A DNA stretch of 64,000 bases from Sthenelais limicola (GCA_942159475.1 OW804094.1:20441067-20505066), one strand, 5' to 3'; counted from the stretch's first letter, positions 1 through 9,685 are shown. Translations and numbers: made by a program. Notes: generated by a model not told the origin, from the sequence alone.

Positions 1-800
1 ATTCTCTAAACTAGGGCTTTTTGTAAATTTGTTGTTAATCGCCTTCAGTGAGTTTCTTTATAAAGATTGAATAACGATCCGGTGTAGTAGGAAATTGTGT
101 CAGTGCCGTTCCCCTAGATAGTGAGACAACCTGACACAAACAGAACTTTGCCTAGACGCATTGGTGTTTGTGGCATATATATATGCCTGCATATCACATA
201 ATTGTTCGGACACGCCCCGCCCACCTGGGGGCTATTCTAGGTCTAGAAAATACATCTCGATTGCCCACTTACCTATATGTTTTCACATTCCACGGGAGAA
301 AAGAACTATGGATTTGTCATCCTTATCATGTTCGCTAGCCAAAACGTCTGGGACAATAGGGTCTTTACTGAACTTTAAATGCACATACCCTCAGTTTTCA
401 AGGCATATCTATCAAAAGTTCCGAAGCCATGCCGGCATGCTCCATCACTCTCGCACATTGAAATACACTAGACCGTACTTGTGTAAGCTCAGGTACACTC
501 AAATTAATGGTTTCCCACTCTCTCACACCAGTAGCACCACTGTATGATGTGCAAAACATCGGCAATGGTTTGCACATGAATTTAACACTAAAATTCAATG
601 ATTTTGGAGGTTGGAGGATGGTGGGCGGGATGGTGGGCAATGTCAACATATAAAAACAATCCATCAATCCATATTTTGAAAGTAAATAGCCCAAGATTGC
701 CATTCTTTCCAATCAAGTTGTGACAGTACTCTGGTGCCACATACCTCTGGATACATCACCCGCATAATGCACTATTTATATCAATGAATACTAACATATC
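1..800. other. Unassigned sequence
   Basis: No repeat family or gene is recognised apart from the weak exon candidate at 398-539. A GC-rich CACGCCCCGCCCACC stretch lies at about 211-226. Confidence 0.4.
398..539 (-). CDS. Possible coding exon (unidentified)
   Basis: On the minus strand an acceptor-like TGCACATCATACAG ends at 540. It is followed by 46 open codons of ordinary composition (reads VREWETINLSVPELTQVRSS and on) to TGA at 398-400. A donor-like CTGAGG/GTATGT lies at 394-383. The protein is not recognised. It may be a terminal exon or chance. Confidence 0.25.
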
Positions 801-1095
801 AAATGCAATGCATGGTTTATAATTGTATGGTAATGATTTATATTCTTTTAGTTGCTGTTTAGTTTATTGTTTTAACTATTCATAATAACAAATAGTGGAA
901 AGTTTTAGTTGGCTGAAGGAGCCAGATCTATTAAAATTTTAAACAGTGGTTCCCAAGTCATTTAAGTTGTAGCCTCACAAACAGGCTTCCCAGATGAACA
1001 TGTATAGTAATTCTGAAACTGGATTCTGTAATCATTAGGAACATTTTAATAAAAGGAGTTGTTGGGGCTCTACTGAAACTGAGAAAAAGAGAAAA
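800..1095 (+). repeat. Dispersed repeat N, copy 1
   Basis: Matches 42440-42540 plus 42772-42895 by eye: both contain ATAATAA...ATAGTGGA, TCCTAAGTCATTT or TCCCAAGTCATTT, TAGTAATT-TGAAACTGG and GTTGTTGGGG followed by CACTGAAAC or TACTGAAAC. Nature unknown; the copies have diverged. Confidence 0.55.
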
Positions 1096-1123
1096 AAATT
1101 TCAATGTAATCATCGATTATATA

Positions 1124-1221
1124 GGGTCACATTTTCAGAAAATGTACAATTGGCAGCTGTACCCATTTAGGACATTCTCCCAAATTAGGCTGGAAAATGA
1201 AGAATACTGGGTATATCTGAG
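1124..1221 (+). repeat. MITE A1, left half (split by gypsy)
   Basis: Starts GGGTCACATTTTCAGAAAAT after TATA (1120-1123). It is broken at TGAG by the retrotransposon and resumes at 12794. Subfamily 1, plus orientation. The rejoined length is 234 bp, as for intact copies. Confidence 0.9.
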
Positions 1222-1713
1222 TGTGGTGATATTGGGTGTAGGTGGCCGCTGAGGGTTAGTTCGTCCGAACCTCCCCAGTGGTCACTACTGGTCCGCGGGA
1301 CTTTTTAGTCTAAATCATATGTTTTGCCTGTCGCCTTTTATATATTTAACAGCAGCCAGCTGTTGGTCGATAGTAACCACGACCTGGGTTTCTACCATTT
1401 AATGTAAGCTGTAGAGGCCATGATAAACCTCTCAGTGTGGATAGTGTTACTTATACCGCTCATTGTGAATTGTTGACTGTAGATGTATAGGTCTGATAGA
1501 CACCTTTGGATGAGGGTTACCTGGCTGGCCAGGTAATCCGAAGTCCACAGTCTAGTCAGGTCTGATGCGAACTGATGCCAGTTCCGAAACCTCACAATAA
1601 AACCCAAGTGAACAGGTAGCGCCTGCCTTTGTTCCTTTTGTTCTATATAAACTCTCGATTAATAAGCTTCGGATACGCCAAGGGAAACGAACCTGCGACA
1701 CAGATTCACTACA
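1222..1713 (+). repeat. 5' LTR of the gypsy element
   Basis: 492 bp, beginning TGTGGTGAT and ending CACTACA. It matches 12302-12793 except at about positions 1471 (G/T) and 1481 (A/T). It contains a TATA-like TTTATATATTTAAC at 1338-1350, an AATAAA at 1596-1601 and a second TATA-like TATATAA at 1644-1650. The first TATA and the AATAAA could mark the U3 promoter and the polyadenylation signal; which one is used is inference. Confidence 0.95.
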
Positions 1714-1715
1714 AC

Positions 1716-1728
1716 TGGTGCCGTGACC
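1716..1728 (+). promoter_or_regulatory. Primer-binding site
   Basis: TGGTGCCGTGACC starts two bases after the 5' LTR. Leading TGG is the complement of a tRNA CCA end, so this is the minus-strand primer site. I cannot name the tRNA from memory with confidence. Confidence 0.8.
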
Positions 1729-1808
1729 AAACTTGGCTTTCTGTCTTATCGATTGAGTGTTGGGCTTATAGTTTTAAACTTTGCTAAAGATTTTGGTAAA
1801 TCTTTGAG

Positions 1809-3065
1809 ATGGCTACCAATGCAAATGGAGTCCAGGTGGCAGATGCAGCGGCCCAGGTAGGCCTGCGCATTTCACCAGCTGGTATGAAGGGTTATCGCAA
1901 ACCTACTCCTGGCTCTGGTGCAAAGAAAACTAATCCGAAGGTAAAAGTGACCAGTCCGAAGTTGACTCTACAGCCTGTTGCCGCTGCTGGAGGTCAATGG
2001 ACTGAGTTTCGAAGGAATCCTGCGATAGCAGATTCTTTTGAGGAGGAAGAAAAAGAGCAGTTGAGGACTGAAGTGGCCTCCTGGCGCCATGCCTATTCTG
2101 TGCAAGGACAGTCAATGCACGATGCTCGTGGAACTATTGATCAGCTCATAGAGCAGAATCGAGACCTCCAGAGCACGTTGGTTCAAGTAACCGATGACTG
2201 CCATGCCACTACACGTCAGCTTCGTGTAGAGAATGAAAAATTGCGGAATGAGGTAGCCAGGGTGGATGATATGTCACGAATGAAGAACATGTTGGATGAT
2301 TCTTCGGATGTTGAGGATACGGATCTATATGGTTCGCCCCCTAGGATAGGAGGAGTTTCTCCGCCATTAGGCGTAGAGAGACCTACATATCCTAAGGAAG
2401 GTGGTGGATCATACATCCTCCTCACTCCGAGGCATTTTTCTGAAGAAAAGGCTGCTCGGACACCCGTGCCCGAGCATCTAAAGTTGTCCGAAGCGGTTGG
2501 TGGACAGGCTGTAGGCGAACCTGTGCAACATGCTACTTCCAGCGGAGGGCGTGTAGCGGGTTCTAATCAACCTAACCAAACCCAGCAAGCTTCTCCTCCA
2601 CGTGGAGGATCCAGGACACCTAGGCAAAAAGATACGGTGACATTCACTGCCTCGTCTCCTCTTCACGGAGGGGGAGGGGGTAGGCCTTATGTTGGAGTGC
2701 ACTCCAGCATTAAAAGACCAACTGCTTCCACAACGTATGTGCGTGGTCATGTTGACAATAGTCAATATGTGAGAAATGCTGGTCGGCAATGGACTACAGT
2801 CGGAGGGTTGCCAGATACTTCTGGAATCCAAATACCTGGCGTTCATGCGATTGACAATTCTCCCATGCGACATATGACTAACCAAGTGTCAAATTACTTT
2901 CGGGATAAGTCAGTGGTGCAGGGCCTGAAGTATGAAGGCGCTATAGGCGCCGAACTCACCTTTGGTATCAGTTTGTGGCAACGAACGTTAATCATGCCCC
3001 TAAACCGGCGATTATACGAAACTGGGATCCTAAGGATTCCTGGCGGACACATCTCGGAGAGATGA
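1809..3065 (+). CDS. Gag N-terminal ORF of the gypsy element (coiled coil, disordered spacer)
   Basis: 418 codons from an ATG 95 bases after the 5' LTR. Residues 1-75 are basic and Pro/Ser/Ala-rich. Residues about 76-155 are a charged Glu/Arg/Gln heptad-like stretch that looks like a coiled coil. An acidic patch (DDSSDVEDTD) follows, then about 200 residues of Gly/Pro/Ser/Thr-rich low-complexity sequence. The capsid-like part is not in this frame: it begins in the -1 frame, open from 2936, so the last part of this ORF (after about 2960-2990) is probably out-of-frame sequence. I infer that this is the matrix/N-terminal part of Gag, separated from capsid by either a 1-nt insertion-type mutation or a -1 frameshift. 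No known domain is recognised. Confidence 0.7.
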   Translation: MATNANGVQVADAAAQVGLRISPAGMKGYRKPTPGSGAKKTNPKVKVTSPKLTLQPVAAAGGQWTEFRRNPAIADSFEEEEKEQLRTEVASWRHAYSVQGQSMHDARGTIDQLIEQNRDLQSTLVQVTDDCHATTRQLRVENEKLRNEVARVDDMSRMKNMLDDSSDVEDTDLYGSPPRIGGVSPPLGVERPTYPKEGGGSYILLTPRHFSEEKAARTPVPEHLKLSEAVGGQAVGEPVQHATSSGGRVAGSNQPNQTQQASPPRGGSRTPRQKDTVTFTASSPLHGGGGGRPYVGVHSSIKRPTASTTYVRGHVDNSQYVRNAGRQWTTVGGLPDTSGIQIPGVHAIDNSPMRHMTNQVSNYFRDKSVVQGLKYEGAIGAELTFGISLWQRTLIMPLNRRLYETGILRIPGGHISER

Positions 3066-3919
3066 AAGTGCTAGCCGAAGCGCATAATTGGACTCCGGAA
3101 CAGTTCCTTATGCAGCTTAAGTGCAGCTGCCGTCGTCAGCTAGGCGAGATGGGAGATTTGCCCCCAGGTTTGGATCTTATTGGTTTTGTAGACCATATGG
3201 ATGCCAACTTCGGTGAGCATTCTCTTGAAAAGAAGCAGTCCGAATTCTATAACTGCAGACAAACCCCTAAGCAGCCGAGCCGTATGTTTGCCAATGAGGT
3301 AGCCAAACGTGCTAGACATGCTTTCGGAATTAATCTGGATAATACTCTTCGCACCCTCTGCTTGAGAGTCTTCTTGAAAGGCTTGATCAACCAGGAGAAA
3401 GCTGCGTGGGTGAAGCTTAAACAGCCGTTTGACCTTCTCCAAGCAATTCACTGGGCCGAGGTGTGGGAGAGTTGTCATATGGATTTCGCAAACGCTGCTG
3501 TCTTGCAAGCTGCTGCTATAGGTCCGTTGGCTGTTGCTATCCCATTGGAGGGAGCGGCGGCCGAAGGTTCCCAGTTGGGGAAGAGCAAGAAGGCAAGTGC
3601 CAAAGAAAAGGCCATGGTACAGGTTAGCCAGGCACTGGCATTGCAGGAGTCCGACGATGATGATCAGTCCGACGATCCCGGCAATGCGATAGTGCAAGCT
3701 TTCCAAGCATGGCAAGAAAAGCAAGGAAAGTCGAATTCCTCAACCCGGCAGTATAAGAAGTCTGCTGGGGGTAGAGAGAGAAGAACCTGGCAAGTTCGAA
3801 AATGCTATTTTTGTAGTGAGGAGGGGCATTTCGCCTCGGCTTGCCCCACTAAAAAAGCTCTACTCGAACTTGTGAAGAAGCAAGGCGCTCCAGGAGGGAA
3901 GCCGGCTTCGGAAAACTAG
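2936..3919 (+). CDS. gag: Gag capsid and zinc-knuckle ORF
   Basis: Frame open from 2936; the conserved-looking part starts near 2975. Residues resemble the retrotransposon Gag capsid domain: a Trp-containing helix start (SWRTHLGEMK), the long helical middle with LRTLCLRVFLKGL, and an acidic linker (ESDDDDQSDD). The C-terminus has a CCHC zinc knuckle, C-x2-C-x4-H-x4-C (CYFCSEEGHFASAC, about 3803-3844), which binds RNA in the family. It is in the -1 frame relative to the upstream ORF. It ends with TAG at 3917-3919, preceded by G GAA AAC, a plausible -1 slippage site into the protease frame, which is indeed -1 relative to this one. Confidence 0.85.
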   Translation, partial: RRYRRRTHLWYQFVATNVNHAPKPAIIRNWDPKDSWRTHLGEMKVLAEAHNWTPEQFLMQLKCSCRRQLGEMGDLPPGLDLIGFVDHMDANFGEHSLEKKQSEFYNCRQTPKQPSRMFANEVAKRARHAFGINLDNTLRTLCLRVFLKGLINQEKAAWVKLKQPFDLLQAIHWAEVWESCHMDFANAAVLQAAAIGPLAVAIPLEGAAAEGSQLGKSKKASAKEKAMVQVSQALALQESDDDDQSDDPGNAIVQAFQAWQEKQGKSNSSTRQYKKSAGGRERRTWQVRKCYFCSEEGHFASACPTKKALLELVKKQGAPGGKPASEN

Positions 3920-5403
3920 GTTCGGCTCCTGTAGTAAGCGATACGGGAGCCTCGGACAACACGCTTCTTAGTACCACAGTCCGCGAGGATCTTGGTAGTA
4001 GTCTAGAAACTGGGAAATCAGCCCAGGCACCGGTGTGTAAGATAGGGTTAAAGCTTAGCGACAAGAAGCTACCCGATCTGATAGCTGGAGGTCCTAGGCC
4101 GTTGCCGGACGGTGATTTTCTTCCTGAAAAGATTCAGGGATGCTCGGACAAGAGCCCTGGCGTGCGTTGGGGACAGGCCGAGTACCAAGCTGAGTCAGGT
4201 CAGGTTGTCTTGGTAGAAAAAGGCCAAGAGAAGTCTGCTCGGATTCAGAAAGTTTCTGTTCAACAGCTGGAAACTCTGGAGATTCCTTCCAAATTACTGG
4301 TGAGGGAGAGATGGTATGCCCCTGTAGGCATAGGTGGGAAGAGTGGTTATTTCTTGGTAGATCCAGGCGCAACGACGAGTTTGATTACCAAGGATTTCTA
4401 CGAATCCCTTCCACATGCGCCGCCTATGATCTCGGTGTGTATGGCGTGCTCGATGGGTAATGGAACGCCTATAACTACATATGGGAGCGTGCTCTGTCCA
4501 TATGAAGTGTCGGGTCGGACTTACATGATGACATGTCTGGTAGTCAGCGGTCTGAAGGGCCCTGAAGACGGGATATTAGGTGCAGATTTTTACTATGTGC
4601 ACCGTTGTTGTTTGGATTGGTCAGGAGTGTTTTATTTGGAAAACTTCGGACATTCTGTTGTATGTAAACAGTGGAAAAAGAAGTCCGAAGGTGAAGAATT
4701 TTCCTCTATAAAGACCATGACTGTAAGCGAAGTAGATACTGGAATAGCTGTGACACTTAGGAAAGCGGTGATCATGGAGCCCAAATCTATTACACTTGCA
4801 GAATTGGACTTTGATAGTGGCTCAGACGCATCGGATGCTTGGATGTTCGAGCCAGACCAAGGATTGCTAGAAGACTTCGCCTTAGGGAGCCTGAATACAT
4901 ATGTTTCAGGTGGAGGTTCAACCGCTTTGGTAGCCTTCAGCAATCCGTCCGATCGGCCAAAGAAAATTGGCAAACGGAGAATGGTGGGCAGATTAAGTAG
5001 GGTTACTCTTGTGGCAGAGGATTCCGCTTTTTCTGAAGATGACGGTAGCAATATTATCAGAGAGGCAATCATTAATTCTATACAGGTTACAGAATCGCCT
5101 GTGGCGGATGATGATCTGATAGCTCCCGACATCTTGGTACCACCGAGTGCAGAGTGCCCGCTGAAGAAGCTGGTCAATGATTCGGATTTGTCCGAGAAAA
5201 GCGAGAAGAACGTTGCTCTGTCTTTGCTGGAAGAATTCCGAGATTGTTTCTCTCTTCCAGGTGGCAAAGCCCTTGGTTGTACTGATAAAGTTCGCCATGT
5301 GATAGACACTGGAGATGCTTGTCCGATCAAACAAGCATACCGGCGTATTCCTGTGGCGAAGAGAGACAAGGCGGAGGCAGAGATTTGGAAAATGTCGAAT
5401 TGA
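3910..5403 (+). CDS. pro: Retropepsin-like protease and start of reverse transcriptase
   Basis: Frame -1 to the capsid ORF, open from at least 3910. Two aspartate motifs are seen. SDTGAS at 3937-3954 lies right after the gag stop but has no clear protease fold around it. FLVDPGATTSLI at about 4351-4386 has the expected partner GILGADF about 75 residues later, so this is the retropepsin domain. Its catalytic triplet reads DPG, not DTG or DSG. A roughly 200-residue acidic linker follows, then the RT N-terminal region (PIKQAYRRIPVAKRDKAEAE) that ends in TGA at 5401-5403. The rest of RT continues in the +1 frame. About 11 nt appear to be missing at the break, judged from the usual spacing in gypsy RTs. 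Confidence 0.8.
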   Translation, partial: GKLGSAPVVSDTGASDNTLLSTTVREDLGSSLETGKSAQAPVCKIGLKLSDKKLPDLIAGGPRPLPDGDFLPEKIQGCSDKSPGVRWGQAEYQAESGQVVLVEKGQEKSARIQKVSVQQLETLEIPSKLLVRERWYAPVGIGGKSGYFLVDPGATTSLITKDFYESLPHAPPMISVCMACSMGNGTPITTYGSVLCPYEVSGRTYMMTCLVVSGLKGPEDGILGADFYYVHRCCLDWSGVFYLENFGHSVVCKQWKKKSEGEEFSSIKTMTVSEVDTGIAVTLRKAVIMEPKSITLAELDFDSGSDASDAWMFEPDQGLLEDFALGSLNTYVSGGGSTALVAFSNPSDRPKKIGKRRMVGRLSRVTLVAEDSAFSEDDGSNIIREAIINSIQVTESPVADDDLIAPDILVPPSAECPLKKLVNDSDLSEKSEKNVALSLLEEFRDCFSLPGGKALGCTDKVRHVIDTGDACPIKQAYRRIPVAKRDKAEAEIWKMSN

Positions 5404-8400
5404 ACATAGCAGTAGCCCCTGGGGTGCTCCTATTGTCATGGTGGCCAAGAAAGATGGCACACAGCGTTTTTGCGTTGACTATCGTCAGCTAAACTCTGTC
5501 ACTATAAAGGATAGCTTTCCACTACCTCGGATCGATGAGTGCATAGAATCACTTGGTGGTAACCAGTGGTTCTGTACTTTAGATCTTGAAAGTGGGTACT
5601 GGCAGGTGGCGATGGATGAAGATAGCAAGTCGAAGACTGCATTCTTATCCAGTGTAGGGTTATTTCAATTCAAGGTTATGGCCTTCGGATTGTGTAATGC
5701 CCCCGCTACCTTCCAACGCATGATGGATCAGATGTTGGATGGCCTTCGTTGGAAATCATGTCTGGTCTATCTGGATGATATCGTGGTTTTTGGGAAAACT
5801 CTTGAAGAGTGCCTAGATAACCTGAGACTCGTCCTTGAGCGTATACGGGATTATGGTCTTCGTTTGAAACCCAAGAAATGTGAATTTTTCCGCAAGAAAG
5901 TGGAATACTTGGGTCGGATTGTGTCAGGCCATGGCATTTCGGCGGATCCGAAGAAGATCCAGAAAGTCAAGGACTGGCCAATCCCCACGAATGCTAGGGA
6001 AGTAAGGCAATTCATTGGATTCGCCTCCTATTACCGAGATTTTATGAAAGATTTCGGTAAATTAGTGATTCCCTTGCAGGAAGTTGTAACCGCGGCAGGC
6101 AAGGATAAACGATATGCTAAACCCATAGAGTGGACTCCTCGTTGCCAAGATGCATTCGATACATGCAAAAATTTGCTAATCTCTTCACCTACTCTCGGAT
6201 ATCCTCAACCTTCGGGTAAGTTTATCCTTGATACAGATGCAAGTAGTTTTGGCATGGCGGGAATTCTGTCTCAGGTCCAGGAAGGAAGGGAGGTGGTTCT
6301 GTGTTTTGCAAGCCATAGTTTATCTAAGCCACAGAGGAACTATTGTGCGACAAAACGTGAGCTGCTTGCCGTTCTGACCTACCTGCAAAAATTCCGACAT
6401 TACTTGCTTGGTAATAAGGATTTTATCGTTCGGACAGATCACGCCTCCTTGCGTTGGCTGCTCAATTTCAAGGATCCGACCGATATGTTAGCTCGCTGGC
6501 TACTCACCTTACAGGAATTCGGGCTGGATCAGAGCATGATTTTGCATCGGGCTGGTAAACAGCATGAAAATGCTGATGCGTTGTCGCGCTTACCAACCAG
6601 AAAATGTGGAAGACCAGACTGCCTAGATTGTGGTGCGCATGATGCTGTTATTGCCACTAACGAAGTTTCCTTAGGGACTCAGCGGAACGTGTTGCAAGAA
6701 GCTCAGCAAGCCGACCCACTTGTAAAAAGGTTGCTGAAAATGTTGGATGGAACTGTGCCGATTCCTAGCAGAGAACATCTTGCTGGTGAGTCTAATGAGT
6801 TTCGGACATTTGTCAGACATCTTGGTAGTATGAAGGTCAGAGATGGTGTGCTATGTCTGGGGTGGACAAGACTAGCCACCGGAAAGAAATACTGGAGGAA
6901 AATTGTCCCTGTTTCCATGAGGAAAGAGATCTTCCAGGGCATACATGGTGCCAAAACTGCGGGTCATTTCGGAACCTTCAAGAATGTCTGGTCAGCAAAG
7001 ATGAGATATTTTTGGCCTGGTATGAGTTATGATCTGAGGCGGTGGGTACGAGCTTGCCCGGAATGTAATATGAGGAAGACTAGAGGTGGTGGTGGAATTT
7101 CTTACCTTAAGAAAGAAAAACATGGTGGTAGATGGAACCGAATATCGTTGGATATTCTAGGGCCTCTTCGGAGTACCCCTAGAGGCAACAGCTATATTAT
7201 GGTTGTAGTAGACCATTTCTCTAAATGGGCCGAAGCCTACCCCATGGCCGATCACACCGCTGAAAGCTGTGCAGAAGTTCTTTTTCGAGAATGGATCTTG
7301 AGATTCGGATGTCCTGTGTCGTTGCAGACAGATGGAGCTCCTGAATTTCGGTCTCAACTCTTGAGATGTCTACTTGACATGCTGGGAATCGAGAAGCTAA
7401 TTACCCTCCCATACAGGCCTATGAGTAATGGGCAGTCCGAGAGGCTTAATAGAGTTCTTGTGGAACAGCTATCTTGTATGACTGATTCGGACGAAGTAGA
7501 TTGGGATATGCTGACCCCTTGCATTGCTCATGCATACAGAGGGACAGTACATGCTGCTACTTTATGCACACCAAATTCAGTAGTCTTCGGAGAAGAGTTG
7601 GTAACGCCCATGGACATAGTTCATGGAGTTGAAAGAGGAAGTCTTGATTTCCCTTGCAAGGTTGCTTTTGTTGAGAACCTGAAACAGTGGATGAGAAAGG
7701 GACACCAGTACGTGCGGGATAATCTCGGAATATCTGCGGTTCACCAGATTAGGGATTATAACAAACGTTCTAGGCCCCCCAGTTTTGAGGCGGGGGAGGT
7801 GGTGTACCGATTCTGTCCCCCCAAAGCGAATAAGAAGCTCGGACCCAAGTGGGACGGGCCTTATAAAATCAGAAGGTTCATAGGAGGTACCACCTGTGAA
7901 CTGGAGACAGCCGAAGGTCTAATGCGATACCATATCGACTATCTGAAGCCGGCTTTCGATGAAAATGGGCCGATTCAAGCGGTTAACTTGGATCGGGCTC
8001 CAGAATTCCGAAGGCAGGAACAGGCTGGTATGGAAATCTTTAGACTAGAGGCTGGGAGAGTGGTGCCAGGGAAAGATTGTCCTAAGAAGGTAGAGAAAGA
8101 GAAAATTACTGTAGGCGTCAAGCCGAGAGGTAGACCTAGGAAGATCCGAAAGGGTAGTTCCAAGGAAACCTCCAGTAAATCTCTGCCTCTAAAGAAAAGA
8201 GGGGGTAGACAAGGGAAATCTGTTGCCAAACCTGACAGTTCCTTAGCAGACTCGGGACTTACGGCTACCCCGCCTGGGCTTTTGGGTCCAGGAAAGGCTT
8301 TATCATATGAGAAGTCTAAGGTAGCTACGGTCTGTCCGAAGAAGCGCGGGAGGCCGAAGGTTCGCACAGATACGTCCGACCAGCCGGTGGCGCCCCCGGT

Positions 8401-8599
8401 CGTTTTGAATAGGAAGCGCGGAAGGCCTAGGAAACAGCTGGTCCAAGCTGCTCCTGTACCTCCAGTGCATCCGAAGAAACGACCAGGTAGACCAAGGAAA
8501 GGAGCTGTGGTTAATGCAAAACCACCAGATCCTTCTTCTCCTGGCATAGCAAGGGCTAAACGGGTACGAAAGGCCCCAGTTCGGTTGCAAATGAGCTAA
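5315..8599 (+). CDS. pol: Pol: reverse transcriptase, RNase H and integrase with AT-hook tail
   Basis: RT sequence is recognisable from about 5390 onward; earlier codons are out-of-frame overlap. RT: KDGTQRFCVDYRQLN, then the catalytic YLDDIVVF near residue 151. RNase H: DTDASSFGMAGILSQ near residue 306 and RTDHASLRWLL later. Integrase: HHCC zinc finger (HGAKTAGHFGTF ... CPECNMRK, about residues 543-590), then DDE residues in SLDILGP (~612), LQTDGAPEF (~672) and GQSERLNR (~708), then a GPY/F module (LGPKWDGPYKIRRF, ~848). The last 150 residues are a Lys/Arg/Pro-rich tail with four AT-hook cores. The single ORF from RT to integrase is uninterrupted. Only the RT N-terminus is in another frame. 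Confidence 0.95.
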   Translation: MLVRSNKHTGVFLWRRETRRRQRFGKCRIEHSSSPWGAPIVMVAKKDGTQRFCVDYRQLNSVTIKDSFPLPRIDECIESLGGNQWFCTLDLESGYWQVAMDEDSKSKTAFLSSVGLFQFKVMAFGLCNAPATFQRMMDQMLDGLRWKSCLVYLDDIVVFGKTLEECLDNLRLVLERIRDYGLRLKPKKCEFFRKKVEYLGRIVSGHGISADPKKIQKVKDWPIPTNAREVRQFIGFASYYRDFMKDFGKLVIPLQEVVTAAGKDKRYAKPIEWTPRCQDAFDTCKNLLISSPTLGYPQPSGKFILDTDASSFGMAGILSQVQEGREVVLCFASHSLSKPQRNYCATKRELLAVLTYLQKFRHYLLGNKDFIVRTDHASLRWLLNFKDPTDMLARWLLTLQEFGLDQSMILHRAGKQHENADALSRLPTRKCGRPDCLDCGAHDAVIATNEVSLGTQRNVLQEAQQADPLVKRLLKMLDGTVPIPSREHLAGESNEFRTFVRHLGSMKVRDGVLCLGWTRLATGKKYWRKIVPVSMRKEIFQGIHGAKTAGHFGTFKNVWSAKMRYFWPGMSYDLRRWVRACPECNMRKTRGGGGISYLKKEKHGGRWNRISLDILGPLRSTPRGNSYIMVVVDHFSKWAEAYPMADHTAESCAEVLFREWILRFGCPVSLQTDGAPEFRSQLLRCLLDMLGIEKLITLPYRPMSNGQSERLNRVLVEQLSCMTDSDEVDWDMLTPCIAHAYRGTVHAATLCTPNSVVFGEELVTPMDIVHGVERGSLDFPCKVAFVENLKQWMRKGHQYVRDNLGISAVHQIRDYNKRSRPPSFEAGEVVYRFCPPKANKKLGPKWDGPYKIRRFIGGTTCELETAEGLMRYHIDYLKPAFDENGPIQAVNLDRAPEFRRQEQAGMEIFRLEAGRVVPGKDCPKKVEKEKITVGVKPRGRPRKIRKGSSKETSSKSLPLKKRGGRQGKSVAKPDSSLADSGLTATPPGLLGPGKALSYEKSKVATVCPKKRGRPKVRTDTSDQPVAPPVVLNRKRGRPRKQLVQAAPVPPVHPKKRPGRPRKGAVVNAKPPDPSSPGIARAKRVRKAPVRLQMS
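8122..8502 (+). other. Four AT-hook motifs in the integrase C-terminal tail
   Basis: Within the pol ORF, four Gly-Arg-Pro cores flanked by basic residues: KPRGRPRKIRKG (about 8122-8153), KKRGRPKVR (about 8338-8364), RKRGRPRKQ (about 8410-8437) and KKRPGRPRKG (about 8473-8502). RGRP is the AT-hook core that inserts into the minor groove of AT-rich DNA. The motifs are spaced about 60, 24 and 21 residues apart. Confidence 0.85.
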
Positions 8600-9685
8600 T
8601 TATGGTACTGGTCCGAGGGTAGGAATCTCCGAACTGATTTCTACCCAAACTAAAAAATCACACAACGAGAAGTCAGACGGGTGGTGGACCGAACTAAGAG
8701 CCGCCCTGTCCCCTATTGATAAGCAGTAAAAATGGACTTTATTCAGTTAATTCCATTTGTGACTGGGAGACGAACATGAGTCTCGGAAAGTACTTAACTT
8801 TACCCTGGGTACCGCTTGTATGTTAAACTGAAAATCCAAAACGTCTTCAGTGGCCACGGACTTCAGTGAAGCATCGGAATCTATTTATAACGAATAGAGT
8901 GTTGCCTACGCCTGGGGTGGGTTTTGAGGAAATCAGAGAATGATTACACCTCTGCATCGTCTCAGCAGAGACCCGAATAGCTGAGTGGGAACACGCGCCC
9001 AAGGCTATTTTCAGGCTCAGAAGGTGAGCGCGGGAAGAAAATTGGTGCTGCAGTAGTGCGGCGACTGAATGCAACTCTGGCGTTGCAGTGGTTAAATACG
9101 CTGGTGTTTTACCGTTTCAGTCAGTCTACTTCCTGCTTCCGCGAAGCAAAGCACCGAGACTACCTCTTAGAAAGAGAACACTGCAGTAAGTTTTATCAAG
9201 TGATGATCCTTGTGAAATATATTGCCCTGTGTTTGTAGTCCCTTTGCTCGAGTAGTCAAGTTGCATGAATGCTGTGGGTCGTATATTAACTGTGTTTGGG
9301 GCACGTTGATAATGCGCGGGCTGGCGTGGGACCTATAGCGGCCATGTTGTTTTCGCCATTGGTGTAGGAATGAATGAACGTTACTATCCGAAGGTGTTAA
9401 ACTAAACTTGAACAGCGTATCCGCTGCTGGTATACCAATAAACGTTCAGTCTTTGTGTTTTGGAAGTAATCAACCAACTCACTGTGCCTAAAGCGTGGGT
9501 ATATTCGTGTAGTGAAGGTTTGGATTTCTCGATACCACTACGCTCTATGTGTGTAGTAGCTGTCAGCCACAGCCGAAGCGTGTCCGAGAGGAGTCCGAAC
9601 GTCCATCTGCAGCAAATAACAGGTATTTTCTGTACTTATTTCTACCCATACCATCATTATACTTTCAGGTACCGATTGAATAGTG
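8600..9685 (+). other. Non-coding spacer between pol and the 3' ORF
   Basis: About 1.1 kb with no convincing ORF. It has splice-like signals at its right end: CAG/GTATTT at 9620-9628 and a pyrimidine-rich TATACTTTCAG ending at 9668, bracketing a possible 46-nt mini-intron just before the 3' ORF start. TCCGA/TCGGA pentamers are frequent (8611, 8628, 8784, 8875, 9390, 9580, 9590 approximately). Confidence 0.5.

Noticed and set aside
1392..1607. 71-codon minus ORF, repeated at 12472-12687
   Set aside because: Lies within the LTRs; a chance frame on the strand opposite to the element.
2478..8590. Minus-strand ORFs of 60-245 codons across gag and pol
   Set aside because: Shadows of the plus-strand genes; no domains.
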